Numbered from the stretch's first letter, positions 43,149-53,045 are shown. The stretch: DNA of 64,000 nucleotides from Sulfuriferula plumbiphila (GCF_009938015.1 NZ_AP021884.1:186001-250000), one strand, 5' to 3'. A program made the numbers and translations. The notes: a model not told the origin generated them from the sequence alone.

Positions 43149-44258
43149 ATGACCGATATCTTGTGCGTGGTGGGTGCGCGCCCCAATTTCATGAAAATCG
43201 CGCCGGTGATGGCCGCCCTCGCGGGCGCCGGCATCCGTGCCAAGCTGGTGCACACCGGCCAGCATTATGACGCGGCGATGAACGGCCGCTTCTTCACCGA
43301 TCTTGGCATCCCCCACCCCGACATCAATCTCGAAGTCGGTTCCGCCAGCCACGCGCTGCAGACCGCTGAAATCATGCGCCGCTTCGAACCGGTGCTGGAG
43401 CAGGAGCAGCCGGCCGCGATTCTGGTGGTGGGTGATGTCAACTCCACCATTGCCTGCGCGCTGGTGGCGGCCAAACGCGGTGTGGCAGTGATTCACGTCG
43501 AAGCCGGTCTGCGCAGCCATGACCGCAGCATGCCGGAGGAAATCAACCGCGTGCTCACCGACCAGATTTCCGACTTGCTGTTCATCACTGAAAAAGACGC
43601 CCACAAAAATCTGGCGCGCGAGGGCATAGCCGCCGCACGCGTGCATTTTGTCGGCAATGTGATGATCGACACCCTGCATCACAACCTGCCGCGCGCAGTG
43701 CCCGTTGCCATGACGCTGGGCGAGGTTTTGCCTGAAGGATATGGCGTGCTGACGCTGCACCGCCCGTCCAATGTGGACGACGCCGACATCCTCGGTAATC
43801 TGCTGGAAACCGTGGCAATGATAGCCGCAGACCTGCCCATCGTTTTCCCGTTGCATCCGCGCACCCGCGCCAGTATTGACCGTCTCGGCCTGGCGGCGTG
43901 GCTGGATAGGCCGGGTATCAAAGTGCTGCCGCCGCAAGGCTATCTGGAAATGCTCGGCCTGATGAAGGACGCGCGTATCGTGCTGACCGATTCCGGCGGC
44001 ATTCAGGAAGAAACCACTGCGCTGGGCGTGCCCTGCCTGACCTTGCGCCACAATACCGAGCGCCCGATTACCGTAGACGAAGGCACCAACACCATCGTCG
44101 GCACCGAGCGCAAGCGGATTCTGGGAGCGGTGGAAGAGCTGCTCAATGGCGGCGGCAAGGCCGGGCGTATTCCCGAATTCTGGGATGGCCGCGCAGCAGT
44201 ACGCATTGCCGCGATTTTGCTGCACTGGCTGGACGCACGTAATCATGCCGTCGCATAA
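43149..44258 (+). CDS. wecB: UDP-N-acetylglucosamine 2-epimerase (non-hydrolysing)
   Basis: A 369-residue GT-B-fold enzyme converting UDP-GlcNAc to UDP-ManNAc. Segments are VVGARPNFMKIAPVMAAL, LVHTGQHYDAAMNGRFF, VVGDVNSTIACALVAAK, VIHVEAGLRSHDRSMPEEINRVLTDQISD and LTDSGGIQEETTALGVPCLTLRHNTERP. It is complete. wecC (ManNAc dehydrogenase) is absent, so ManNAc itself or another derivative may enter the polymer. It lies within the XrtA operon, just before the deacetylase gene. Confidence 0.97.
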   Translation: MTDILCVVGARPNFMKIAPVMAALAGAGIRAKLVHTGQHYDAAMNGRFFTDLGIPHPDINLEVGSASHALQTAEIMRRFEPVLEQEQPAAILVVGDVNSTIACALVAAKRGVAVIHVEAGLRSHDRSMPEEINRVLTDQISDLLFITEKDAHKNLAREGIAAARVHFVGNVMIDTLHHNLPRAVPVAMTLGEVLPEGYGVLTLHRPSNVDDADILGNLLETVAMIAADLPIVFPLHPRTRASIDRLGLAAWLDRPGIKVLPPQGYLEMLGLMKDARIVLTDSGGIQEETTALGVPCLTLRHNTERPITVDEGTNTIVGTERKRILGAVEELLNGGGKAGRIPEFWDGRAAVRIAAILLHWLDARNHAVA

Positions 44259-44268
44259 AGGACCTATC

Positions 44269-45102
44269 GTGCACAATGCCATGACCATCGACGTGGAAGA
44301 CTACTTCCAGGTATCCGCTTTCGCCCCGCATATCGCGCGCGACAGCTGGGATGCCCGGCCGTGCCGGATAGAGCGCAACATGGCGCGCATCCTGGCTATG
44401 CTCGACGAGCATCACACCCATGCCACTTTTTTCACCCTGGGCTGGATAGCCGAGCGCTATCCGCAAGTGGTGCGCGCCATCGTCGACAACGGCCACGAAC
44501 TGGCCAGCCACGGCTACGGCCACCAGCGCGCCTCAGACCTGACCCCGGAGCAGTTTCGCGCCGACATCACCCGCGCCAAGGGTCTGCTGGAAGACATCGG
44601 CGGCGTGGCAGTGCGCGGCTATCGCGCGCCGAGTTTTTCCATCGGCAGCCGCAATCTGTGGGCGCTGGAAGTGTTGCGCGAAGCCGGCCACCGCTACAGT
44701 TCCAGCATTTATCCGGTGGCGCACGATCACTACGGGATGCCCGACGCGCCACGCTTTGCGTTCCGCCCGCTGGACGACGACTTGCTGGAATTCCCGCCCA
44801 GCACCGTACACCTGTTCGGGCGCAACCTGCCCGCCGGCGGCGGCGGCTACTTCCGCCTGATGCCTTACGCCCTGTCGCGCTGGCTGATGCGGCGCGTGAA
44901 CCACACCGACGGCCAGCCCTGCATGTTCTATTTTCATCCCTGGGAAATCGACCCGGAACAGCCGCGCCAGCGCGGTATCGGTTTCAGGACGCGGTTTCGC
45001 CACTATGTGAACCTCACCCGCATGGAAGGGCGCATTGCCCACCTGCTGCGCGATTTCCAGTGGGATCGGGTGGATCGGGTGTTCATGAAGGATGCGGCAT
45101 GA
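44269..45102 (+). CDS. XrtA system polysaccharide deacetylase
   Basis: A NodB-type deacetylase of the exosortase-A subgroup, recognised by NAMTIDVEDYFQVSAF with the metal Asp, GHELASHGYGHQR with the His pair, RGYRAPSFSIG, and FYFHPWEIDPEQPR near the end. It removes acetyl groups from amino sugars of the EPS. The GTG at 44269 is preferred (AAAGGA ribosome binding site 7 bp away), giving 277 residues; an ATG at 44245 inside wecB has no binding site. It overlaps the FemAB gene by 4 bp. Confidence 0.93.
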   Translation: MHNAMTIDVEDYFQVSAFAPHIARDSWDARPCRIERNMARILAMLDEHHTHATFFTLGWIAERYPQVVRAIVDNGHELASHGYGHQRASDLTPEQFRADITRAKGLLEDIGGVAVRGYRAPSFSIGSRNLWALEVLREAGHRYSSSIYPVAHDHYGMPDAPRFAFRPLDDDLLEFPPSTVHLFGRNLPAGGGGYFRLMPYALSRWLMRRVNHTDGQPCMFYFHPWEIDPEQPRQRGIGFRTRFRHYVNLTRMEGRIAHLLRDFQWDRVDRVFMKDAA

Positions 45103-46160
45103 ACGCATCCGTCAAACTCCCGCCCGAATCAGCCGGCGTGACCGTGCGCCCCATGCTGGCAACCGACGCGGCGCGCTGGGATGCCTTTGTACAGTCCTGC
45201 CCGGAGGCGACTTTCTTTCACCGTGCGGGCTGGCGCGAGGTGATCGAACGGGCGTTCGGCCATCGCACGCATTTTTTGCTGGCCGAAGTGGACGGTGAAA
45301 TCCACGGTGTGTTGCCGCTCGCCGAAATCAACAGCCGCCTGTTTGGGCATTCGCTCTCTGCCCTGCCGTTCTGCGTATATGGCGGCCCGGCGGCACTCAA
45401 CGAAGCGGCAAGGCGCGCGCTGGATCAAGCTGCGCTGAAGCTTGCCGGCGCGCTGCGCGTCGAGCATCTCGAATATCGCAACCGCCAGCCTTTCCATACG
45501 GATTGGCCAGGCAAGGATTTATACGTCACCTTCCGCAAGGCAATCGACCCGGAAGTGGAGCGCAACATGATTGCCATTCCGCGCAAGCAGCGCGCCATGG
45601 TGCGCAAAGGCATCAAGGCCGGGCTGGTGAGCGCGATAGACGCGCACACGCAGCGCTTCTTCCATGCTTATTCCAGCAGCGTGCATCGGCTCGGCACGCC
45701 GGTGTTCTCGCGCAAGTATTTCCGGCTGCTGAAACAGGTGTTCGGCGAGGCCTGCGAAATTCTCACCATCACCCTGGATGGACGCGTCATCAGCAGCGTG
45801 ATGAATTTTTACTTCCGCGATGAAGTGCTGCCTTACTACGGCGGCGGTACCGCGGAAGCGCGCCATCTGGCCGGCAACGATTTCATGTACTGGGAAGTGA
45901 TGCGCCGCGCCTGCGAAAAGGGCTGCCGCGTATTCGACTACGGGCGCAGCAAGCTCGGCACCGGCTCCTACGATTTCAAGAAAAACTGGGGCTTTGAAGC
46001 GCAGCCCCTGTATTACGAATACCACCTGGTGCGCGGCCGCAGCGTGCCCGACCACAACCCGCTCAATCCCAGGTACCGGCTGTTCATCAAGGCGTGGCAG
46101 CGGCTGCCGCTGGCGCTGGCCAATGTCATCGGCCCGCATATTGTCAAGAATCTGGGCTAG
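45099..46160 (+). CDS. FemAB family XrtA/PEP-CTERM system-associated protein
   Basis: A 353-residue protein with two GNAT-like halves typical of FemAB peptidyltransferases: SCPEATFFHRAGWREVIERAFGHRTHFL for the first, SRKYFRLLKQVFGEACEILTITLDGRVISSVMNFYFRDEVLPYYGG for the second, and the KKNWGFEAQPLYYEYHL ending found in the XrtA subgroup. It may attach an amino acid from aminoacyl-tRNA to the polysaccharide or carrier. The start overlaps the deacetylase stop by 4 bp. Confidence 0.92.
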   Translation: MNASVKLPPESAGVTVRPMLATDAARWDAFVQSCPEATFFHRAGWREVIERAFGHRTHFLLAEVDGEIHGVLPLAEINSRLFGHSLSALPFCVYGGPAALNEAARRALDQAALKLAGALRVEHLEYRNRQPFHTDWPGKDLYVTFRKAIDPEVERNMIAIPRKQRAMVRKGIKAGLVSAIDAHTQRFFHAYSSSVHRLGTPVFSRKYFRLLKQVFGEACEILTITLDGRVISSVMNFYFRDEVLPYYGGGTAEARHLAGNDFMYWEVMRRACEKGCRVFDYGRSKLGTGSYDFKKNWGFEAQPLYYEYHLVRGRSVPDHNPLNPRYRLFIKAWQRLPLALANVIGPHIVKNLG

Positions 46161-46163
46161 GCA

Positions 46164-47420
46164 ATGGAGGAGCTGCTTTTCCTGGCGCACCGCATCCCTT
46201 TTCCCCCCAACAAGGGCGACAAGATCCGCTCGTACCATCTGCTCAAACACCTCGCTCAGCGGTACCGCGTGCACCTGGGGTGTTTTGTCGACGATGCCGC
46301 AGACTGGCAATACACCGCCCATCTGCAGGCCATCTGCGGCGAGACTTTTTTCGCGCCGCTCAAACCCCGCAGCGCCAAACTGAAAAGCCTTGCCGGGTTT
46401 GCCAGCGGCGCGCCGCTGACCCTGCCCTACTACGCGCACGCCGGGATGCAGCGCTGGGTTACGCAGATGCTCGCTGCGCGCGGCGTGGGCAAAGTGCTGG
46501 TGTTTTCCTCGGCGATGGGGCAGTTCGTGCCGCATGATCACGCGCTGCACAGCGTGGTGGATTTTGTCGATGTGGATTCCGACAAATGGACGCAGTACGC
46601 ACGGGCCAAGCCGTGGCCGCTGTCCTGGCTGTATCGGCGCGAAGGCCGCACGCTGCTGGCGTGGGAGCGCGAGCTGGCGGCGCGCAGTGACGCGGCGTTG
46701 TTTGTATCGGAAGCCGAGGCGCGCCATTTCACCCAGCTTGCCCCCGAATCGGCTGCGCATATCGGCTGGTTCAACAACGGCGTGGATTCCGAGTATTTCT
46801 CGCCGCAACGCGACTACCCTGATCCTTACCCGGCAGGCCGCCTGCCGCTGGTGTTTACCGGGGCCATGGACTACTGGCCGAATGTGGATGCGGTGATGTG
46901 GTTTGCGCGCGAGATTTTCCCCATCATCCGCGCGCGCTTTGCCGAGGCGCAATTCGTCATCGTCGGTGGCTGCCCCGGCCAGGCGGTCCAGGATCTGGCG
47001 CAATTGCCGGGCGTGACGGTGACTGGCCGCGTCGGGGACGTGCGTCCCTGGTTGCGCCACGCGCGTCTGGCGGTGGCGCCATTGCGTATCGCCCGGGGGG
47101 TGCAGAACAAGGTGCTGGAAGCGATGGCGATGGCGCTGCCCGTGGTCGCCAGCGCGCAGGCGCTGGAGGGTATCCAGGCTGTGCCGGGTCGCGACTTGCT
47201 GGTGGCGGACAACGCAGCCCGTTTTGCCGAACAGGTCATGGTGGTGTTGGGCGACGCACATCCTGGCATGGGCACGGCAGCGCGCGCCGCCATGCTGGGG
47301 CATTACGCCTGGCCGGATAATCTGCGCCGGGTGGATGCCCTGCTGGAATGCCGTAACCCTTCTCCGATTCAACAACCGCCCGCCGCCAGGGTGGTTTCAC
47401 TCAGGGAACACCACACATGA
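46164..47420 (+). CDS. XrtA-associated glycosyltransferase (PEP-CTERM/EpsH1 sugar transferase group)
   Basis: A 418-residue GT-B glycosyltransferase. It begins EELLFLAHRIPFPPNKGDKIRSYHLLKHLAQRYRVHLGCFVDD, the signature of the EpsH1-associated sugar transferase family, and has the GT4-type C-domain TGAMDYWPNVDAVMWFAREIFP...VGDVRPWLRHARLAVAPLRIARGVQNKVLEAMAMALPVVAS. It transfers a sugar to the lipid-linked EPS precursor. It lies 3 bp after the FemAB gene, with ATGA overlap to the xrtA gene. Confidence 0.93.
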   Translation: MEELLFLAHRIPFPPNKGDKIRSYHLLKHLAQRYRVHLGCFVDDAADWQYTAHLQAICGETFFAPLKPRSAKLKSLAGFASGAPLTLPYYAHAGMQRWVTQMLAARGVGKVLVFSSAMGQFVPHDHALHSVVDFVDVDSDKWTQYARAKPWPLSWLYRREGRTLLAWERELAARSDAALFVSEAEARHFTQLAPESAAHIGWFNNGVDSEYFSPQRDYPDPYPAGRLPLVFTGAMDYWPNVDAVMWFAREIFPIIRARFAEAQFVIVGGCPGQAVQDLAQLPGVTVTGRVGDVRPWLRHARLAVAPLRIARGVQNKVLEAMAMALPVVASAQALEGIQAVPGRDLLVADNAARFAEQVMVVLGDAHPGMGTAARAAMLGHYAWPDNLRRVDALLECRNPSPIQQPPAARVVSLREHHT

Positions 47421-48973
47421 GCGCTACCTTGCAACCCGCTGCTGCTGAACCGTCAATGGTGCGTGGCTGGCCTGCCGCCGCCGCACTTGCCATTGCCACT
47501 GTCGTTGCCTTGCTGTTGATTTTTTACTCCACCAGCGCGTCCACGGTGGCGATCTGGGAACGTTCTGAAACCTTCACCCATGGTTTCCTGATTTTTCCCA
47601 TCAGCGCCTGGCTGATCTGGCGCCGGCGCAGCGAACTGGCGCGCCTGGCATACCGGCCGGACTGGCGCGGCCTGGTGTTGCTGTTGCTGCTTGCGGCGGG
47701 CTGGCTGTTCGCGCACAGCGGCGGCGTGCTGGTGGGCGAGCAGCTCATGCTGGTGGCGATGCTGCCGGCGGCAGTGTGGACCATACTCGGCAGCCGCGTG
47801 GTGCGCGCCATGGCGTTTCCGCTGGGTTTCTTGCTCCTCGCGGTGCCCATGGGCGAGGCGCTGATTCCGCACATGATGACGTTTACCGCCAATTTCACCG
47901 TCAAGGCGCTGCAATTGACCGGCATGCCGGTTTATCAGGAAGGGACTTTCTTCACCGTTCCCAGTGGCGAATGGTCGGTGGTGGAGGGCTGCAGCGGGCT
48001 GCGTTATCTGATTGCCTCGTTCACGCTGGGTTGCCTGTATGCCTATCTCACTTATCGCAGTAACGTCCGGCGCATCCTGTTTGCGCTGGCTGCCATCGTG
48101 GTGCCGGTGATTGCCAACGGCCTGCGTGCCTACATGATTGTGATGATCGCTGTGCTGTCCGACATGAAGCTGGCGCTGGGCTTCGACCACCTGATCTACG
48201 GCTGGGTGTTTTTCGGCGTGGTGATGCTGTTGCTGTTCTGGATCGGCAGCTTCTGGCGCGAGGATGAAGCGTCGGTTGTGCCGTCGGCGCAGGTATTGGC
48301 CCACGATGCCCCCGCCGCGCCGCTAGCCAGGATAGCGCTGGCGGCGCTGCTGAGTATTGCCGTTGCGCTTACCGGCCCTGTGTATGCAGCCTGGCTGGAT
48401 GGGCGCAGAGTGCTGCCGCATGGCCTGCAGATTGCGCCGCCCGCCCCGGCCAATGGCTGGGCGCTGGAGGCCGCGCCGTTTACCGACTGGCATCCGCACT
48501 ATGTCGGACCGGATGCCGAGCGCGCCCTGTATTACCGCAAGGGCAACCAGCAGGTGATGCTGTATCTGGCCTATTACCGCACCCAGCGCCAGGGTGCCGA
48601 GCAGATCAGCAGCCAGAATTACATGATCCGGCAGAAACATCCGGAGTGGTTGAACATGGGTGAGACCAATATCGCACCGGGCGCAGGCGCGCAACCTGCC
48701 GAGGTAATCCAGGCCAGGCTGCGTTCAGCGCCGCAACGCCTGCTGGTGTGGCGCTGGAATCAACTGGATGGGCGCGACACCACCAATGACTATCTCGCCA
48801 AGCTGCTGCTGGCCGGCGCAAGGGTCCGCGGCGCGCGCGATGACGGCGCGGCAATCGTGATGGCCACGCCTTATGCGGACGGTGTGGAACAGGCGCAGCC
48901 GGTACTGCGCGAATTCATGCGGGACATGCAGCCGGCCATCGCTGCCAGCCTCAGGCAAGTTGCACAGTCTTGA
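47417..48973 (+). CDS. xrtA: Exosortase A (XrtA) fused to an EpsI-type domain
   Basis: A 518-residue polytopic transpeptidase-like protein. Catalytic residues are Cys192 in VVEGCSGLRYL, Arg237 in NGLRAYM and His258 in GFDHLIYGW, all on TM-adjacent loops. From about residue 300 an EpsI domain follows (WALEAAPFTDWHPHYVGPDAERALYYRKGNQQVMLYLAYYRTQRQGAEQ). XrtA cleaves PEP-CTERM signals at the inner membrane and is coupled to EPS biosynthesis. Full length; 4-bp overlap with the upstream glycosyltransferase gene. Confidence 0.96.
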   Translation: MSATLQPAAAEPSMVRGWPAAAALAIATVVALLLIFYSTSASTVAIWERSETFTHGFLIFPISAWLIWRRRSELARLAYRPDWRGLVLLLLLAAGWLFAHSGGVLVGEQLMLVAMLPAAVWTILGSRVVRAMAFPLGFLLLAVPMGEALIPHMMTFTANFTVKALQLTGMPVYQEGTFFTVPSGEWSVVEGCSGLRYLIASFTLGCLYAYLTYRSNVRRILFALAAIVVPVIANGLRAYMIVMIAVLSDMKLALGFDHLIYGWVFFGVVMLLLFWIGSFWREDEASVVPSAQVLAHDAPAAPLARIALAALLSIAVALTGPVYAAWLDGRRVLPHGLQIAPPAPANGWALEAAPFTDWHPHYVGPDAERALYYRKGNQQVMLYLAYYRTQRQGAEQISSQNYMIRQKHPEWLNMGETNIAPGAGAQPAEVIQARLRSAPQRLLVWRWNQLDGRDTTNDYLAKLLLAGARVRGARDDGAAIVMATPYADGVEQAQPVLREFMRDMQPAIAASLRQVAQS

Positions 48974-50118
48974 GCGCTGCAAGGATTCCGCTGATCGTCC
49001 ACGTTGTGCATCACTTCGCCGTGGGGGGGATGGAGAACGGCATGGTCAATATCCTGAATAGCCTGCCGGCGCACAAATACCGCCACGCGGTGGTGTGCCT
49101 GACCGATTACACCTCTTTTGCCCAGCGTATCGTGGCCCAGCCCGTGCCGTTTTATGCGCTGCACAAGCAGCCGGGGCGGGATGTTTCCATCTACCCCCGG
49201 CTGTGGCGCAAGCTGCGCGAATTGCAACCGGATCTGGTGCACACGCGCAACCTGTCGGCGCTGGAAGGCCAGTTCGTCGCCGCGGCTGCCGGGGTGCGGC
49301 GCCGCGTCCATGGCGAGCATGGGCGCGACGTGTTCGACCTGTACGGCAGCAGCCGCAAATACAACCTGCTGCGGCGCGCGGCACGCCCGCTGGTGGGGCA
49401 CTACATCACCGTCAGCCGCGACCTGCAGGCCTGGCTGCAAGCCATGGTGGGTGTGCCTGCCAGCCGCATTACCCAGATCTACAGCGGCGTGGACAGCATG
49501 CGCTTCCATCCGCGCGCCGGGCAGCGTAACGGCCTGCCGGCAGGCTTTGCCGCGGATGACGCGGTGGTGTTCGGCAGTGTGGGGCGCATGGCCGAGGTGA
49601 AGGACTATCCCACGCTGGTGCGCGCTTTCCTGCGCCTGCTGGAGCTGCACCCCGAGGCACGGCAGCGGGCGCGCCTGGTGATCGTGGGCGAGGGGATTTC
49701 CCGCGCCCCGTGCCTGGAACTGTTGCGTGCGGCGGGCGCCGAGGCGCTGGCCTGGCTGCCCGGCGAGCGCACCGACATCCCCGAGCTGATGCGTGCCATG
49801 GATGTATTCGTGCTGGCGTCGCTGGGTGAAGGCATATCCAACACCATTCTGGAGGCGCAGGCCAGCGGCCTGCCGGTGATCGCCACGGCAGTGGGCGGCA
49901 ACGTCGAGCTGGTGCAGTCCGGCGGTAATGGAACATTGGTTAATGCGGGCGATGTGGAGACGATGGCACGCACCTTGCTGAGCTATTTTAATGACCCCAC
50001 TCAGACGACCCGCCAGGGCCAGGCAGCGCGTCAGAAAATTGAGCGTCAATTCAGCCTTGAGTCAATGACGCAAGCTTACGAACAGGTGTATGACCAAGTG
50101 CTGCGTACCCGACAATAA
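48970..50118 (+). CDS. XrtA-associated glycosyltransferase (GT4, PEP-CTERM/EpsH1 group)
   Basis: A 382-residue GT4 enzyme: PLIVHVVHHFAVGGMENGMVNILNSLPAHKYRHAVVCLTDY at the N-terminus, matching the second XrtA-linked transferase family, and a donor-binding C-domain (VFGSVGRMAEVKDYPTLVRAF...DVFVLASLGEGISNTILEAQASGLPVIATAVGGNVELV). Start is TTG at 48970, overlapping the xrtA stop as TTGA; no better start precedes the conserved region. It continues the EPS operon. Confidence 0.92.
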   Translation: MSAARIPLIVHVVHHFAVGGMENGMVNILNSLPAHKYRHAVVCLTDYTSFAQRIVAQPVPFYALHKQPGRDVSIYPRLWRKLRELQPDLVHTRNLSALEGQFVAAAAGVRRRVHGEHGRDVFDLYGSSRKYNLLRRAARPLVGHYITVSRDLQAWLQAMVGVPASRITQIYSGVDSMRFHPRAGQRNGLPAGFAADDAVVFGSVGRMAEVKDYPTLVRAFLRLLELHPEARQRARLVIVGEGISRAPCLELLRAAGAEALAWLPGERTDIPELMRAMDVFVLASLGEGISNTILEAQASGLPVIATAVGGNVELVQSGGNGTLVNAGDVETMARTLLSYFNDPTQTTRQGQAARQKIERQFSLESMTQAYEQVYDQVLRTRQ

Positions 50119-50163
50119 TGACGAACCGTCACGCAATGGCGGCTAAACGAGGACTGTTTTACC

Positions 50164-52113
50164 ATGTGCGGAATCTCCGGAATTTTTGACCTGACAGGCG
50201 TGCGCCCGATCGACCGGACACTGCTGTCGCGCATCAACGATATCCAGTCGCACCGCGGGCCGGACGAGGCGGGACTGCACATCGAGCCGGGCGTCGGGCT
50301 GGGTCACCGGCGCCTGGCGATTATTGATATCGCCAGCGGCCAGCAGCCGCTGTTCAATGAGGACGGCAGCGTGGTGGTGGTGTTCAACGGCGAGATTTAC
50401 AACTTCGTCGACCTGATCCCGCAGTTGCAAAGCCTCGGCCACACCTTCCGCACCCGCTCCGACACCGAGGTGATCGTGCATGCCTGGGAACAATGGGGCG
50501 AAGCCTGCGTCGCGCATTTTCGCGGCATGTTCGCTTTCGCGTTATGGGATCGCAATAGTCAGACTTTTTTCCTGGCGCGCGACCGCATGGGGGTGAAGCC
50601 GCTCTACTACGCGCTGCTCGACAACGGCTGCTTCGTGTTCGGCTCGGAGCTGAAAGCCCTCGCCGCCCATCCCGGTTTCAAGCGTGAATTCGATCCGTTA
50701 GCAATCGAAGATTACTTCGGCTACGGCTATGTGCCCGAGCCGCGCACCATCTACCGGCAGGCACTCAAACTTTCCCCCGGCCACACGCTCACCTTGCAGC
50801 GTGGCAAAAGCTTGCCCCAGCCACGCCAGTTCTGGGACATCCCGTTTACCCCGCATGCACCGATGAGTGAAGACGACGCCGCCGAGGAAACCGTGGCGCG
50901 CCTGCGCGAAGCCGTGAAAATCCGCATGGTGGCGGAAGTGCCGCTGGGCGCTTTCCTGTCCGGCGGGGTGGATTCTTCCGCCGTGGTGGCGATGATGGCG
51001 GAGCTGTCCGATGCGCCGGTCAACACCTGCTCGATTTCCTTCGGTGACCCCAGGTACAACGAGGCTGAATACGCCCGGCAGGTGGCCACGCGTTATCAGA
51101 CTGCGCACCGCGTGGGCCAGGTCGAGGCCGATGATTTTTCGCTGATTGACGAACTGGCGCATCTCTACGACGAGCCGTATGCGGACAGCTCCGCCATGCC
51201 CACCTACCGGGTGTGCGAACTGGCGCGCAACAACGTCACCGTGGCGCTGTCCGGCGACGGCGGCGACGAGAATTTCGCCGGTTACCGGCGCTACCGCTGG
51301 CACGGCTACGAAGAGAAAATGCGCGCGCTGCTGCCGCTGGGCATGCGCCGCCCTCTGTTCGGCTGGCTGGGACGCGCTTACCCGAAGGCCGACTGGGCGC
51401 CGAAAGTATTGCGCGCCAAGACCACCTTCGAGGCCATGGCGCGCGATAGCGTGGAAGGCTATTTTCACGGTGTGTCGGTGTGCAGCAATGCGCTGCGCGC
51501 GCAACTGTTTTCGGACCACCTCAAGCGCCAGTTGCAAGGCTATTCGGCGGTGGAAGTGCTGCGCCGCCACGACGCCAGCAACCCCGGCCGCGATGCCGTT
51601 TCCCGGGTACAGTACCTGGACATGAAAACCTATCTGCCCGGCGACATCCTGACCAAGGTGGACCGCGCCAGCATGGCGCACGCGCTGGAAGTGCGCGTGC
51701 CGCTGCTCGACCACCAGCTGGTGGAATGGGTATCCGGCCTGCCGGTCGGCATGAAGCTCAAGGGAACCGAGGGCAAGCACATTTTCAAATACGCCCTGCA
51801 AGCGTATCTGCCGCACGACATTCTGTATCGCAAGAAAATGGGCTTTTCGATTCCGTTGTCCGAATGGTTCCGCGGACCCCTGTTGCAGCGTTTGCGCAGC
51901 GCCGTGCTGTCGCCGCGCCTGCTCGACACCGGTCTGTTCAATGCGGCGTTTCTCAAGGAAATGGTCGATCAGCACGCCAGCGGGCGGCGCGACTACGGTG
52001 CAGCGCTGTGGTCGGTGCTGATGTTCGAGGCTTTTTTGCGCAACGCCGACGAAACCGGAGCGACAGCGCCGCTGCAGCGTCAAGAACCTATCCTGATGAC
52101 AGGAGGTATCTGA
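50164..52113 (+). CDS. XrtA/PEP-CTERM system amidotransferase (AsnB type)
   Basis: A 649-residue glutamine-hydrolysing amidotransferase. Residues Met1-Cys2 (MCGISGIFDL) give the N-terminal nucleophile after Met removal; the glutaminase domain continues with SHRGPDEAGLH and NGEIYNF. The synthetase domain has SGGVDSSAVVAMM and LSGDGGDENFAGYRRYRW. The XrtA-specific subfamily probably amidates a uronic acid or other carboxyl on the polymer rather than making asparagine. Full length; overlaps the next gene by 1 bp. Confidence 0.95.
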   Translation: MCGISGIFDLTGVRPIDRTLLSRINDIQSHRGPDEAGLHIEPGVGLGHRRLAIIDIASGQQPLFNEDGSVVVVFNGEIYNFVDLIPQLQSLGHTFRTRSDTEVIVHAWEQWGEACVAHFRGMFAFALWDRNSQTFFLARDRMGVKPLYYALLDNGCFVFGSELKALAAHPGFKREFDPLAIEDYFGYGYVPEPRTIYRQALKLSPGHTLTLQRGKSLPQPRQFWDIPFTPHAPMSEDDAAEETVARLREAVKIRMVAEVPLGAFLSGGVDSSAVVAMMAELSDAPVNTCSISFGDPRYNEAEYARQVATRYQTAHRVGQVEADDFSLIDELAHLYDEPYADSSAMPTYRVCELARNNVTVALSGDGGDENFAGYRRYRWHGYEEKMRALLPLGMRRPLFGWLGRAYPKADWAPKVLRAKTTFEAMARDSVEGYFHGVSVCSNALRAQLFSDHLKRQLQGYSAVEVLRRHDASNPGRDAVSRVQYLDMKTYLPGDILTKVDRASMAHALEVRVPLLDHQLVEWVSGLPVGMKLKGTEGKHIFKYALQAYLPHDILYRKKMGFSIPLSEWFRGPLLQRLRSAVLSPRLLDTGLFNAAFLKEMVDQHASGRRDYGAALWSVLMFEAFLRNADETGATAPLQRQEPILMTGGI

Positions 52114-53042
52114 TGTACTGGCTCAATCCCGTTGCGGATGTGAAACGTATGGCAAGAGCCATGCTTACTGATCAGGTGGCGTGGTTGGCGCCCTCCCTGT
52201 ATGTGCGCCTTACCGGGCAGACCGGACGTGGTGATGACGAGGGCGTGGCGCGAACCGCTGATTATTTCCGGACCTGTTTCCTGGATTATTTTCTGGTGCC
52301 GGGCATGCCTTCCGGGCAAGTTGAGACTTATCTGGATGGCAAGCACGTGCTGGAGTATGGGCCGGGCGACTTGCCCGGGGTGGCGCTGCTGATGATTGCG
52401 CATGGTGCGCAAAGCGTGATTTGTGTGGACCGGTTTCCACTGTGCCGCCTCTCGGATAGCTGCATTCAGGTATTGCAGAACCTGCTCGACGCGCTTGAAG
52501 GAGGGCAGCGTGAACGTGCCGAACAGTGTTTCGTGCGGCGTGGTGAGCCAGCCAGCGGCCTCAATCCGGAACGTATCCATTACATGGTCAAACCGGGTGG
52601 GCTATCCGGTTTGACAGACTGGGCAGATTTGATTGTTTCACGAGCGGTGCTGGAACATGTAAACAGCCTGTACGCGACTTTCGTCGATATGCGCACCGCG
52701 CTCCGCGCGAAAGGAATTGCCGTACACCTGGTGGATCTCAAAAGCCATGGTTTGCACCGACGCTCCCAGCTGGATTTCTTGACCTGGCCGTTGCCTCTAT
52801 GGGCGCTGATGTATGGACATAAAGGTGTACCCAACCGCTGGCGCGTGGATCGTTACCGACAAATACTTGCCGATGTGGGGCTGGATACGGTAACGCTGAC
52901 GGCAACCGCCCTGGCGGAGCAACAGGTGATTGACGAAATACGGCCCTATCTGGCGCGGCCGTTCCGTCAGTTGAGTGATGAAGATATGTCCTGGCTGGGT
53001 TTCTGGCTGGTGTGTCGTCGACCGGCAGGGGTGAGGGTCTAA
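52113..53042 (+). CDS. Methyltransferase-like protein of the EPS cluster
   Basis: A 309-residue protein with a class I SAM-methyltransferase fold: motif I-like VLEYGPGDLPGVALLMIAHGAQSVICVDRFP, a later strand WADLIVSRAVLEHVNSLYATFVDM typical of the methyltransferase middle domain, and LRAKGIAVHLVDL. The glycine-rich loop is modified (GPGDLPG), so activity or cofactor is not certain. A perfect AGGAGGT ribosome binding site and TGATG overlap with the amidotransferase show coupling. It likely modifies an EPS sugar or lipid-linked intermediate. Confidence 0.8.
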   Translation: MYWLNPVADVKRMARAMLTDQVAWLAPSLYVRLTGQTGRGDDEGVARTADYFRTCFLDYFLVPGMPSGQVETYLDGKHVLEYGPGDLPGVALLMIAHGAQSVICVDRFPLCRLSDSCIQVLQNLLDALEGGQRERAEQCFVRRGEPASGLNPERIHYMVKPGGLSGLTDWADLIVSRAVLEHVNSLYATFVDMRTALRAKGIAVHLVDLKSHGLHRRSQLDFLTWPLPLWALMYGHKGVPNRWRVDRYRQILADVGLDTVTLTATALAEQQVIDEIRPYLARPFRQLSDEDMSWLGFWLVCRRPAGVRV

Positions 53043-53045
53043 ACG

